The position numbers and the translations under genes are program-made. A stretch of DNA of 64,000 bases from Anaerolineae bacterium (GTDB lineage: Bacteria > Chloroflexota > Anaerolineae > Aggregatilineales > Phototrophicaceae). Numbering within the stretch: position 1 is the stretch's first letter; each line of letters opens with the position of its first letter. Of the stretch, positions 48,539 to 56,866 are shown piece after piece. The DNA lies in NCBI GenBank assembly GCA_017303635.1, contig JAFLCG010000012.1, positions 159,678 to 223,677 of the forward strand. The letters run 5' to 3'. Below the pieces are notes generated by a model that worked only from the letters and a program-made list of their open reading frames with translations, was not told where the DNA came from and searched no databases.

Positions 48539-48641
48539 TGAAGAAGTACAGAGTGCAAAGTAGAAACGGGAATCTTGCCGCCCGAGGCTGATGGCTGGCA
48601 GCCCAATAGCTGAACGCTGTAAGCTAAACAGGAGTACACAC
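48539..48641 (+). repeat. composite repeat gap before the first acyl-CoA dehydrogenase
   Basis: Left: GAAGAAGTACAGAGTGCAAAG (tail type). Right: ATAGCTGAACGCTGTAAGCT (start type), then CAGGAG and the start. The same two modules flank genes at 51945 and 52455. Confidence 0.55.
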
Positions 48642-49730
48642 ATGGTTTCATTCACACCGACCGACGACCAACAACTGCTGGTGGAGACGATCAACCGTTA
48701 CGCACTGAATGACCTGCGGAAACACGCCCACGATGCAGATGAGTCTGGGGCGACCCCCGCCAATGTGATTCAGGCGGGCTGGCAGATGGGATTGGTGCCC
48801 TCTGCCATACCGGAGGAACTCGGCGGGCTAGGTGAACTCAGCGCCGTGACGGGTGTGCTGGCTGCGGAAGCCCTGGCCTTTGGTGACCTCTCCGCTACTC
48901 TCGAGATCATGACCCCGGCGTTGGTCGCTTATCCGGTGGCGCTCTACGGGACGGCGGAACAGCGCGAGAGCCTGCTCCCGTTGTTCCTGGAGGAAAAGGC
49001 ACCCCGAGTCAGCGCCGCTTTGTTGGAGCCAGGTGTGTTCTTTGACCCCCATAACTTACAGGCAACCATCAGTGAAGATGGCCTGCTCAACGGCGTGAAG
49101 GCCTATGTACCGCTGGCAGAGGGTGCATCACACCTGCTGGTGTACGCCTCCAGCGCTCACAATGAACAGATTGAAGCCTACATTGTGCCGGGGGATGCGC
49201 CGGGCGTAGTCATCGAGAAGCGTGAGCTATTGATGGGAATCAAGGCGCTGCCGACCTATCGGGTGCGCTTCAATGATGTCCGTGTGGATGCGGCGGCGCG
49301 GTTGGGCGGCGCAGTTGGGATTGACTATCAGCGTCTGCTTGACCGGATGAATGTGGCGCTGGCGGCGCTAGCCGTTGGCGTGGCACGCGCTTCGTTTGAG
49401 TATGCGCGGGACTACGCCAAACAGCGCGTCCAGTTCGGCAAGCCGATTGCCCAGAATCAGGCGATTGCGTTCATGTTGGCTGAGATGGCCATCGACATTG
49501 ACTCGGCGCGGTTGATGACGTGGGAGGCGGCGGTCAAGCTGGATGCCGGACAGGATGCGACTCGCGAGTCGTATCTGGCGCGGCAGTTCGCGGATCAGAT
49601 GGTGCTGAAAGCCTGCGATCATGGTGTACAGATATTGGGCGGGTATGGTTTCATCCGCGAGTATCCGGCTGAACGCTGGCTGCGGAATGGACGCGGTTTC
49701 CCTAGCTTCACCGGGCTCGCGATGGTGTAG
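48642..49730 (+). CDS. acyl-CoA dehydrogenase family protein lacking the YEGT Glu
   Basis: 362 aa from ATG 48642 (AGGAG eight bases upstream). FAD/acyl-CoA fold: FTPTDDQQLLVETINRYALNDL, the 'GLPSAIPEELGGLG' loop, ALAAEALAFGDLSATLEIM, ALAVGVARASFEYARDYAKQRVQFGKPIAQNQAIAFMLAEMAIDIDSARLM, and QILGGYGFIREYPAERWLR. The usual C-terminal YEGT, whose Glu is the base in MCAD-type enzymes, is replaced by FTGLAMV at the very end. The base may lie elsewhere, as in isovaleryl-type enzymes, or this may be the non-catalytic half of a heteromer with the enzyme at 50685. Confidence 0.9.
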   Translation: MVSFTPTDDQQLLVETINRYALNDLRKHAHDADESGATPANVIQAGWQMGLVPSAIPEELGGLGELSAVTGVLAAEALAFGDLSATLEIMTPALVAYPVALYGTAEQRESLLPLFLEEKAPRVSAALLEPGVFFDPHNLQATISEDGLLNGVKAYVPLAEGASHLLVYASSAHNEQIEAYIVPGDAPGVVIEKRELLMGIKALPTYRVRFNDVRVDAAARLGGAVGIDYQRLLDRMNVALAALAVGVARASFEYARDYAKQRVQFGKPIAQNQAIAFMLAEMAIDIDSARLMTWEAAVKLDAGQDATRESYLARQFADQMVLKACDHGVQILGGYGFIREYPAERWLRNGRGFPSFTGLAMV

Positions 49731-49759
49731 TGGTAGATCGAAGGTTGAAGGAGTTAAGG

Positions 49760-50620
49760 ATGGATACCATGCAGCCGCAGCAATCCCAAATCGAACCCGA
49801 CAAGTTGCTACCGGTGCTAGTTCTTCTCTTCGATTCATTGCCCCAGATTAACTCGGCAATTCTTTCGCATGAGATTGCGATGGTGACCCCGGGACTCACT
49901 GCCAGCGACGTGACAGTCGACTTAACCGTCAATGAGGTCATGGGAACCTTCGGAACGGTTCAGTTTGCTGAACATAAGATCAAGTTGATAGGGATCGCTG
50001 CGCCCCATCCTGATTTTGACACCTATCTGCAACCAGCCCACCTTCGCCCTGACCAGAAACAAGTGTTGGGCGGTCATAAGGCCCACATCATCTGTTATTA
50101 CGAGAGCGAGCATGTTTCCGCAGTTGAGTACTTCATTGCCCTGTACAAGGTGGCTTATGGCTTGCGTACTCATGCTTTACTGGGGGTCATGAATCCCATC
50201 ACATGGATGTGCATCGCCGCGGAAATGCTCCCATCGACACTGGAAAATGAGTTTCTTCAGGCCTTCCGGCAATCGCCAGCCAGCGCCCTGATGCTATGGC
50301 TGGGCTTTATCAAATTCTTCAAGCCGGATAAGACGGTGTGGTTTGCGACCAAAGGTAATTTCCTGTTTGGTTTGCCTGACTTTGCCTATCTGGGGAGCAG
50401 CCTGAACCAGACTCAAGAAGCGATTAACCTGTTTGGTAACATCATCACTTATCTCTATACCAGCGGAGCAAAGCTCGCTCCCGGACATACGATGCAAGTG
50501 GGGCAGGATACCTATTTGCGCTTTAGCCTGGTCACGGAGTATGCAGACTATCTTGGTCATCAGACTCTGGTGATGGAAAAAATACGAGCGAAGGACACGA
50601 ACAAACGGAAGTGGTTTTGA
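49760..50620 (+). CDS. DUF4261-like protein of unknown function
   Basis: 286 aa from ATG 49760 (AAGGAG six bases upstream). It resembles DUF4261: an N-terminal alpha/beta part (LLPVLVLLFDSLPQINSAILSHEI), KAHIICYYESEHVSAVEYFIALYKVAYGL, then a WLGF-KFF segment and FLFGLPDFAYLGSSLNQTQEAINLFGNIITYL, TMQVGQDTYLRFSLVTEYADYLGHQTLVMEKI. The match is from memory and moderate. It lies between two acyl-CoA dehydrogenase genes in the same direction but looks unrelated to them and AT-richer, so it could be an insertion. Confidence 0.65.
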   Translation: MDTMQPQQSQIEPDKLLPVLVLLFDSLPQINSAILSHEIAMVTPGLTASDVTVDLTVNEVMGTFGTVQFAEHKIKLIGIAAPHPDFDTYLQPAHLRPDQKQVLGGHKAHIICYYESEHVSAVEYFIALYKVAYGLRTHALLGVMNPITWMCIAAEMLPSTLENEFLQAFRQSPASALMLWLGFIKFFKPDKTVWFATKGNFLFGLPDFAYLGSSLNQTQEAINLFGNIITYLYTSGAKLAPGHTMQVGQDTYLRFSLVTEYADYLGHQTLVMEKIRAKDTNKRKWF

Positions 50621-50648
50621 CCACCACCCATTCCGTTACCCTCCAATT

Positions 50649-50666
50649 GTAGGGCGCCTGTGCGCC
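50649..50666 (+). repeat. short GTAGGGCGCC palindrome
   Basis: GTAGGGCGCCTGTGCGCC, a shortened GTAGGGG-family dyad in the 64-bp gap before the second acyl-CoA dehydrogenase. Confidence 0.55.
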
Positions 50667-50684
50667 AGTTGACTGAGGTGAAGC

Positions 50685-51944
50685 ATGACGATTAACTTTG
50701 AAATCCCCGAATTTATCCAGCAGCAGACCCAGATGATAAAGTGGGTGGCGGAATCCACCATGCGGACGGTGGCGCGTGACCTGGACGAGCGCGAACATGA
50801 ACGTCCGACCGCCTTTGTCGAAACCATGTGGCCGATTGTGCGGGATCAGCAGGCATCGGCGCTGGCAAAGCTTCACGGTACCACCACCGAACCCACTGAG
50901 AAACGGGAACGCCCTAGCACTCGCGTCCTCGGTTTGATGCTGCTCATCGAGATGCTCTCGTGGGGGGATGCCGGGATTTACCTGTGCCTGCCCAACCCCT
51001 CGTTAGCTGGCGCAGCGATTGAGTCGGTTGGTACCACCGAGCAGAAGATGCGTCTGTTGCAGCGTTTTGCCGAGGGGGATAAACCTGTCTGGGGCGGGAT
51101 GGCGATCACCGAACCGGGGGCGGGGTCGGATAACTCCTCCATGTCGACGACTGCTGTGTTCAATGAAGAAACCAACGAGTGGGTACTCAATGGTGAAAAA
51201 ATCTTTATCACCAATGGCAAACTGGCACTCGAGGAATCGAATGGGCTGGTCATCGTCTGGGCGACCGTCAACAAGGCTGCTGGTCGTGCCGGGATCAAGT
51301 CGTTTGTGGTGGAAGCCGGGACGCCCGGTGTGAGCATTGGCAAAGTGGAGATAAAACACGGCATCCGTGCCAGTGATACCGTCTCGATTGTATTCAATGA
51401 CGCGCGCATCCCGGCGGATAACATCCTCGGCAGTGCGGAGGTGCAAGCCAGCAAGGAGAGCAAAGGCTTTCAGGGGGCAATGGCGACTTTCGACGCCTCG
51501 CGGCCGCTGGTAGCTGCCAGTGCGCTGGGTATCGGTCGTGCCTCGATTGAGTTCGTCAAGGAAAAGCTCGCAGAACATGGTGTGACCATTCCTTATAACC
51601 TGCCGTATCACAAGCTGACTGCTATTCAGCGGGATGTGTTGGAGATGGAAGCGCAGTGGCAGGCGGTCTACCTGCTGACTCTGCGCGCGGTGGTGATGAT
51701 CGACCAGAAGCAGCCCAACTCGCTCGAAGCTTCCATGTGTAAGGCGAAAGCAGGTAAGGCCATCACCTTCATCACCCAGAAAGCAGTCGAGCTGTTGGGC
51801 CCAATGGGCTATACCCGCGAGTGGCTGGTCGAGAAATGGATGCGCGATGGCAAGATCAACGGCATCTACGAAGGCACCGATCAGATCAACACATTGATCG
51901 TAGCACGGCGGATTTTGGGTTATTCCCGGCATGAGTTGGCGTAG
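50685..51944 (+). CDS. acyl-CoA dehydrogenase
   Basis: 419 aa; GAGGTG upstream. Complete family motifs: GDAGIYLCLPNPSLAGAAIESVGTTEQKMRLLQRFAEGD, AITEPGAGSDNSSM, WVLNGEKIFITNG, SIEFVKEKLAEHGV, and the catalytic block MRDGKINGIYEGTDQIN with its Glu in YEGT. It adds an FAD-dependent alpha-beta double bond to an acyl-CoA. The N-terminal half is longer than in short-chain types. It follows the Glu-lacking paralogue and DUF4261-like gene and precedes a STAS-like gene and P450 in one direction. Confidence 0.93.
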   Translation: MTINFEIPEFIQQQTQMIKWVAESTMRTVARDLDEREHERPTAFVETMWPIVRDQQASALAKLHGTTTEPTEKRERPSTRVLGLMLLIEMLSWGDAGIYLCLPNPSLAGAAIESVGTTEQKMRLLQRFAEGDKPVWGGMAITEPGAGSDNSSMSTTAVFNEETNEWVLNGEKIFITNGKLALEESNGLVIVWATVNKAAGRAGIKSFVVEAGTPGVSIGKVEIKHGIRASDTVSIVFNDARIPADNILGSAEVQASKESKGFQGAMATFDASRPLVAASALGIGRASIEFVKEKLAEHGVTIPYNLPYHKLTAIQRDVLEMEAQWQAVYLLTLRAVVMIDQKQPNSLEASMCKAKAGKAITFITQKAVELLGPMGYTREWLVEKWMRDGKINGIYEGTDQINTLIVARRILGYSRHELA

Positions 51945-52052
51945 GAGTAGCCAGTGAAGAAGTGCAGAGTAGGCGAGTAAATTTATCAATCGGAAATACG
52001 TAACCGGCAACTTAAAAGCTCTACGCTGACCGCTGAAAGCTGATTGCTAAAG
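51945..52052 (+). repeat. composite repeat gap before the small 52053 gene
   Basis: AGTGAAGAAGTGCAGAGTAG (tail type), then an AACCGGCAACTTAAAAGCTC piece, then CTGACCGCTGAAAGCTGATT (start type) running into the start. Confidence 0.55.
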
Positions 52053-52454
52053 ATGACCGTCACCACCGCCTGGCTCAACTCGGAAAAGACCATCATCCTC
52101 TACGACTTCGAAGGGGAATGGACGTGGGCGGAGTACCACGCAGCGGTGGATCAGTCGCATATCATGTTGCGGACCGTGCCGCATACCGTGGATTTCATCG
52201 TTAATATGGCTTACAGCCGTCACATGCCGCCGAATGCCTACCTGAATATCATTGATGCAGCGCGGCGTAGACCGGAGAACTGGGGCATCAGCGCGGTGGT
52301 GGTAGGGCCACATATGACTTTTATGCGGCAGTTCCGAGCGCGGTTGGGTCGGTTGCTGCCGGGACTGGGTCGTCATTATGTGTTTGTGACCACGATGGAA
52401 GCGGCCCGGACGCTCATTCGGCGGGAAGCGGCAAAGAGAGTGGCTGGTGGCTAA
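52053..52454 (+). CDS. small STAS/SpoIIAA-like protein
   Basis: 133 aa from ATG 52053; no good Shine-Dalgarno site, the AGCTGA-type repeat ends just before it. Alternating beta-alpha pattern (AWLNSEKTIILYDFEGEWTWAEYHAAVDQ, VDFIVNMAYSRHMPPNA, GISAVVVGPHMTFMRQF) as in SpoIIAA-like/STAS folds, with the family's W-x-E-Y region after the first strands. Two proteins of comparable size and pattern lie at 62154 and 62658. The stop codon region is repeat-derived (VAGG ending). Function unknown. Confidence 0.65.
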   Translation: MTVTTAWLNSEKTIILYDFEGEWTWAEYHAAVDQSHIMLRTVPHTVDFIVNMAYSRHMPPNAYLNIIDAARRRPENWGISAVVVGPHMTFMRQFRARLGRLLPGLGRHYVFVTTMEAARTLIRREAAKRVAGG

Positions 52455-52570
52455 GGGCAGTGGCTGGTGAAGAAGTGAAGAGTGAAAACGTAGAGACGCC
52501 CAACGGGGCGTCCACCATGGCTGGAAGCTGATAGCTGTTCGCTGAAAGCGCATAAGAGAGGCCCGTTTGA
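52455..52570 (+). repeat. composite repeat gap before the P450 gene
   Basis: GGCTGGTGAAGAAGTGAAGAG (tail type), a GTAGAGACGCCCAACGGGGC dyad, and GGAAGCTGATAGCTGTTCGC (start type), then GAGAGG and the P450 start. Confidence 0.55.
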
Positions 52571-53782
52571 ATGGATGATCCCGTTAACACCTATCCGATC
52601 TGGAGTGATGCAGCCCGCCGTGACCCTCACGCTTTGTATGCACGGCTGCGAGCTGAGGCGCCAGTCTATAAGGGTACAGGGCCTGTGAGTGGGAATACGT
52701 TCTGGTTCTTCACACGCTATGAAGATTGTGTTGCCCTGTTGAAAGATCAGCGCTTTATCAAAGATGCGGACAAAATTATGACCGAGGCGCAGCGGGCCTT
52801 CTTCGCTCCCTCGAACCCGGCAGAAGCCGCTCTCAATCGGCATATGCTCAACCTGGACCCACCCGATCATACCCGGCTGCGCTCGCTGGTGCATAAGGCC
52901 TTCACCCCGCGCATGATCGAGAACCTGCAAGACCGCATTGAAGAAATCAGTGCTGAACTGCTGGATGGCATTGAGCAAGCCGGATTGCGCCAGTTTGACC
53001 TGATTGAACAGTATTCCTATCCGCTGCCGGTGATTGTGATCGCCGAACTGCTGGGCATTCCCAAAGACGATCAGGACAGTTTTCGCCGCTGGACGAAGGC
53101 GCTGCTGTTTGGGCAGGGCGACCCAGCCCATGCGGCGCTGGAAGCGGTCAGTTACTTCAACAGCATCTTTTCCCAGCGCAAAGCCGACCCGCGTGACGAC
53201 CTCATCAGCGGGCTGCTGGCAGTCGAAGAAGCCGGTGACAAGCTCGATCATCAGGAACTCCTGAGCATGATCTTTTTGCTCCTTGTGGCCGGGCATGAGA
53301 CGACCGTCAACCTGATTACGACCGGGATGCTCACCCTGATGCAGCATCCCGCGCAGATGGAGCGCTTGATTGCTGAGCCAACCCTGATCCGAACCGCCGT
53401 CGAAGAAATACTGCGCTATCACGGACCTGTCGAGAATACCCTGTCGCGTTGGTCTGCCGAGGATACAGACTTCAAGGGGAAGACTATTCGCAGAGGGGAT
53501 GTGGTGCTGGCAAGTCTCATGTCCGCCAATCGGGATGAAGCCGTTTTTGAGAATGCGGATACCTTCGATATCACCCGGGACCCCAACCGGCATATCGCCT
53601 TCGGTGGAGGTATTCACTATTGCCTGGGCGCGCCGCTGGCGCGATTGGAAGGCACTATCGCTATCAATGCGTTGCTCCGGCGCTTGCCACGACTGAAGCT
53701 CGCGGTTCCGGCGGAGTCCCTCAAGTGGAACGATCAGATCACCCTGCGTGGGCTGCAGGCTTTACCGGTGATGAGAACTTAG
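52571..53782 (+). CDS. cytochrome P450
   Basis: 403 aa; GAGAGG nine bases upstream. I-helix LLLVAGHETTVNLIT, ExxR helix EEILRYHGPVE, and the haem loop HIAFGGGIHYCLGAPLARLE with the Cys ligand near residue 350. Length and motifs fit soluble bacterial class I P450s (CYP107/CYP105-like). No ferredoxin or reductase gene is adjacent. Its place between two fatty-acid genes suggests hydroxylation of an acyl chain or sterol-like substrate before beta-oxidation; this is inference. Confidence 0.93.
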   Translation: MDDPVNTYPIWSDAARRDPHALYARLRAEAPVYKGTGPVSGNTFWFFTRYEDCVALLKDQRFIKDADKIMTEAQRAFFAPSNPAEAALNRHMLNLDPPDHTRLRSLVHKAFTPRMIENLQDRIEEISAELLDGIEQAGLRQFDLIEQYSYPLPVIVIAELLGIPKDDQDSFRRWTKALLFGQGDPAHAALEAVSYFNSIFSQRKADPRDDLISGLLAVEEAGDKLDHQELLSMIFLLLVAGHETTVNLITTGMLTLMQHPAQMERLIAEPTLIRTAVEEILRYHGPVENTLSRWSAEDTDFKGKTIRRGDVVLASLMSANRDEAVFENADTFDITRDPNRHIAFGGGIHYCLGAPLARLEGTIAINALLRRLPRLKLAVPAESLKWNDQITLRGLQALPVMRT

Positions 53783-53917
53783 AGATATGTGCTTGATAAT
53801 CCATGAACAAGTGTCGAGTTTGCTGATCTGAAACTTGTAATCAATAAATGGTGAATCTCCGGTTAATCGCTGGAAACCCTAAAACATCTACTTCAATCGA
53901 GAGGACAATCGACGAAC

Positions 53918-56329
53918 ATGACTTACCACATTCGCAAAGCTGCCGTGATCGGCTCCGGCACGATGGGCAGCGGCATTGCCACCCTGATGGCAGCGGTCGG
54001 ATTGGAGGTAACGCTGCTCGATATTCCTGCGAAAGGCACGCAGCCGGGTGATCCAGCGGCCAAGCGTTCGGCGCTGGTGCGGGATAATCTGGCAAAGCTG
54101 AAGAGCGCCAAGCCGCCGCAGTTATTCAGCGCCGCCGACATCGACAAGATTCGCATCGGCACCATTGACGATAACCTCGGTTGGTTGAGCGAGGTGGATT
54201 GGGTCATCGAGGTCATTGTCGAAAAGCTGGATATCAAGCGCAGTCTGATGACGAAACTGCTGGAGGTGGTTGGCCCACAGACGATTGTGACCACCAATAC
54301 CTCCGGCCTGCCGATCAGTGCCATCTGTGAGGGGATGCCGGAGGACTTTACCCGCCGCTTCCTGGGCACACACTTCTTTAATCCCCCACGCCACCTGCAT
54401 CTGCTGGAGGTCATCCCACACGCTGGTACCGACCCGGAACTGGTGCAGTTCATGGTGGACTTCGGCACGCTGGTGCTGGGCAAAGGGGTGGTCATCTGTA
54501 AGGATACGCCTAACTTTATCGGCAACCGCTTTATGAGCATCAGCGGTTCACAGGCGATGAACGAAGCCATCGACCGGGGATTTACCGTGGAAGAAGTGGA
54601 CTCGCTCACCGGCCCGCTGATCGGTCGCCCCAAGACGGCCACCTTCCGCCTGAATGATCTGGTCGGGTTCGATATTGCCGTCCACGTCGCGCAAAACCTC
54701 TATCCGGCCATTCCAGACGATCCGGCTCGGGATGTGCTGGTACATCCCAAAGCCTCTGCCCTCAGCCAGACCATGCTGAACAAAGGATGGTTGGGGAATA
54801 AGACCGGTCAGGGTTTCTACAAGATGGTCAAGGGAGCCAGCGGCGAAAAGGAATTCTGGTCGCTCAATCTGGAAACCCTGGAATATGAAGCGCCGAAGAA
54901 TCCCCGTTTTGAGAGTGTGGGCAAGCACCGCAAGGTCGAGCCGACCGGCGAGCGCATCAAGCGTTTGATTGCCGAAACCGACCGCGCCGGGGAATACCTG
55001 TTCCACCTGCACGCCTTCTATCTGGCTTATGCTTCCCACCGTGTGCCGGAGATTACCGAGACGATCTATAACGTGGACAACGGCCAGAAGTGGGGCTTTA
55101 GTCACGAACTGGGGCCGTTTGAAATCTGGGACGCGATTGGCGTTGCCGGGAGTATCCCGCGCTTTGAAGCATCGGGTTATCCGGTGGCAGACTGGGTCAA
55201 GGCGATGGTGAGCAACCCGGCCACCCCGTCCTTTTACCAACGCGACGCCAATGGCATAGCGACCGGCTACTATAGTCCGGCGGATGCGGCCTACCTCCCG
55301 TTGCCGATTGATCCGTTGGCGATCACTGTGAAGGGACTGCGGACGGGCGCGAAGTCAAATGGGGTAGTGGCGAAGAACGACAGCGCCAGCCTGATTGACA
55401 TGGGCGATGGCGTGGCGCTGTTCGAGTTCCACAGTCAGGCCCTGGCGATTGATGCCGATCTGGTGGAGATGGGCTACAAATCGCTGGAACTGGTTGACCG
55501 TGACTTCGATGCGCTGGTGGTCGGTCATGACGGTGAACGTTTCTGCATCGGTGCGAACGTCTTCATGGTGGTGATGGCCGTCAACAGCGGTCTGATGGAT
55601 CAACTGGAAGAGTCGATCAAGCGCTTGCAGGACTTGACTCAGGCCATGCGTTATCACAGTAAGCCGGTGGTGGTTGCGCCCTTCAATATGGCCCTGGGTG
55701 GCGGGGCAGAACTGCTGATGGCCGGGACGAAGACGATCGCTCATGCTGAACTCTATGCCGGGTTGGTCGAACTCGGCGTGGGCCTCATCCCGGCGGGCGG
55801 TGGGTGTAAGGAACTGCTGCGTCGCGTGGTCAATCCGGTCATGGCGCAGAGCGCAAACGCCAATGTCATTCCGCATCTTCAAAAAGTCTTTGAGCAGATT
55901 GCAACGGCGAAGGTCAGCACCAGCGCGATGGAAGCGCGGGATATGGGCTTCCTCAGCGCGGACGATGTGATCGTCATGAACCGCGATCATCTGTTGGGGG
56001 AGGCCAAGCGGGTTGCTCAGTCGCTGGCGATCAACTATACGCCTCGCCAACCGGGCAAGGTATGGGCTGCCGGGCGTGATGTCTACGCGGCACTGCTGTT
56101 GGGTATCGAAGGATTCCGCGAGGGACAATATGCCACCGAGTACGATGCGCACATCAGCCGCAAGCTGGCTTATGTGTTGACCGGCGGCGCGATCAGTGAG
56201 CCGGGTTGGGTACCGGAGCAGTACATCCTTGACCTGGAACGGGAAGCCTTCCTGAGCCTGGTTACTGAGCCCAAGACCATGGAGCGTATCAGCCATATGC
56301 TCCAGTTCAATAAGCCGCTGCGGAATTAG
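53918..56329 (+). CDS. fadN: 3-hydroxyacyl-CoA dehydrogenase/enoyl-CoA hydratase fusion, FadN-type
   Basis: 803 aa. Residues 1-310 are the dehydrogenase: KAAVIGSGTMGSGIATLMAAVGLEVTLLDI (GxGxxG), the catalytic GTHFFNPPRHLHLLEVI and the KDTPNFIGNR loop. A second dehydrogenase-like C-domain lies around residues 350-480. Residues about 500-770 are an enoyl-CoA hydratase/isomerase (LGGGAELLMAGTKTIAHAELYAGLVELGVGLIPAGGGCKELL). The order is that of B. subtilis FadN rather than E. coli FadB. It hydrates and oxidises acyl-CoA intermediates with NAD+. Together with the thiolase 538 bp on it completes a beta-oxidation round. Confidence 0.93.
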   Translation: MTYHIRKAAVIGSGTMGSGIATLMAAVGLEVTLLDIPAKGTQPGDPAAKRSALVRDNLAKLKSAKPPQLFSAADIDKIRIGTIDDNLGWLSEVDWVIEVIVEKLDIKRSLMTKLLEVVGPQTIVTTNTSGLPISAICEGMPEDFTRRFLGTHFFNPPRHLHLLEVIPHAGTDPELVQFMVDFGTLVLGKGVVICKDTPNFIGNRFMSISGSQAMNEAIDRGFTVEEVDSLTGPLIGRPKTATFRLNDLVGFDIAVHVAQNLYPAIPDDPARDVLVHPKASALSQTMLNKGWLGNKTGQGFYKMVKGASGEKEFWSLNLETLEYEAPKNPRFESVGKHRKVEPTGERIKRLIAETDRAGEYLFHLHAFYLAYASHRVPEITETIYNVDNGQKWGFSHELGPFEIWDAIGVAGSIPRFEASGYPVADWVKAMVSNPATPSFYQRDANGIATGYYSPADAAYLPLPIDPLAITVKGLRTGAKSNGVVAKNDSASLIDMGDGVALFEFHSQALAIDADLVEMGYKSLELVDRDFDALVVGHDGERFCIGANVFMVVMAVNSGLMDQLEESIKRLQDLTQAMRYHSKPVVVAPFNMALGGGAELLMAGTKTIAHAELYAGLVELGVGLIPAGGGCKELLRRVVNPVMAQSANANVIPHLQKVFEQIATAKVSTSAMEARDMGFLSADDVIVMNRDHLLGEAKRVAQSLAINYTPRQPGKVWAAGRDVYAALLLGIEGFREGQYATEYDAHISRKLAYVLTGGAISEPGWVPEQYILDLEREAFLSLVTEPKTMERISHMLQFNKPLRN

Positions 56330-56360
56330 TAGTCATCGGTCAGCCGTCGGTCAGAAAGCG

Positions 56361-56409
56361 TATAATGGATAGTACTTACGCGAACGGAGGGGTGCACAGC
56401 CGTGCGCCC
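56361..56409 (+). promoter_or_regulatory. TATAAT box and GGAGGGGTGCAC palindrome in the 56330-56866 gap
   Basis: TATAAT (56361-56366) without a clear -35 is followed by a GTAGGGG-family dyad at 56387-56409. It lies downstream of FadN and 86 bp upstream of the possible small gene at 56452. The rest of the gap (56731-56866) shows no other signal apart from the thiolase's GAGGGAG site. Confidence 0.4.
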
Positions 56410-56451
56410 GCCTTGACGGGCTAACCGCAGTCAGTAGGAAACGGAGGCGAT

Positions 56452-56730
56452 ATGCTGTTCGAACAATCTTTCCAGCACGAATATACCGCCGCCGACGAAT
56501 GGGTGATGGATGCTGGCGATGTGTTGGACAGAGGTCTGGTTCTGTGGGGTTTCAGGCTGCCAGTCAAGGCACCCTTTGTGGATACTGCAGCCGGTGATCG
56601 GTCGCTGCATGACACTACATCCTGGCACGGAACTGACTGTCAAATCCCATTGGTAGGACTACAAGTCAGTTCAGGTAACCTGGTTCCAATAGGCCATTGT
56701 ACTCACTCGTTCTATCCCAGACATGATTAG
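56452..56730 (+). CDS. possible small or broken gene
   Basis: A 92-codon frame with a good CGGAGG site upstream. The first half (MLFEQSFQHEYTAADEWVMDAGDVLDRGLVLWGFRLPV) reads as plausible protein; the second half (SLHDTTSWHGTDCQIPLVGL) loses coding character, so it may be the front of a frame-shifted gene. No family recognised. Confidence 0.3.
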   Translation: MLFEQSFQHEYTAADEWVMDAGDVLDRGLVLWGFRLPVKAPFVDTAAGDRSLHDTTSWHGTDCQIPLVGLQVSSGNLVPIGHCTHSFYPRHD

Positions 56731-56866
56731 AGTTGAGCATGCGACCGCAATCTGCTATGACCGGTAGCTCTGTAGATCAATGGAGTAACTGAACATGGAT
56801 AGACCGTGGGATTGTATGCCGGGACATTGATACTTCCATAGATGATTTGATTGAGGGAGCATTCTC

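Noticed and set aside
55355..56296. 313-codon minus-strand frame inside the FadN-type gene.
   Set aside because: The plus strand has unmistakable dehydrogenase/hydratase motifs; the reverse frame shows none.
56421..56615. Minus-strand frame in the gap after FadN.
   Set aside because: Serine/proline-rich shadow of the better-supported plus-strand frame, without a ribosome-binding site.
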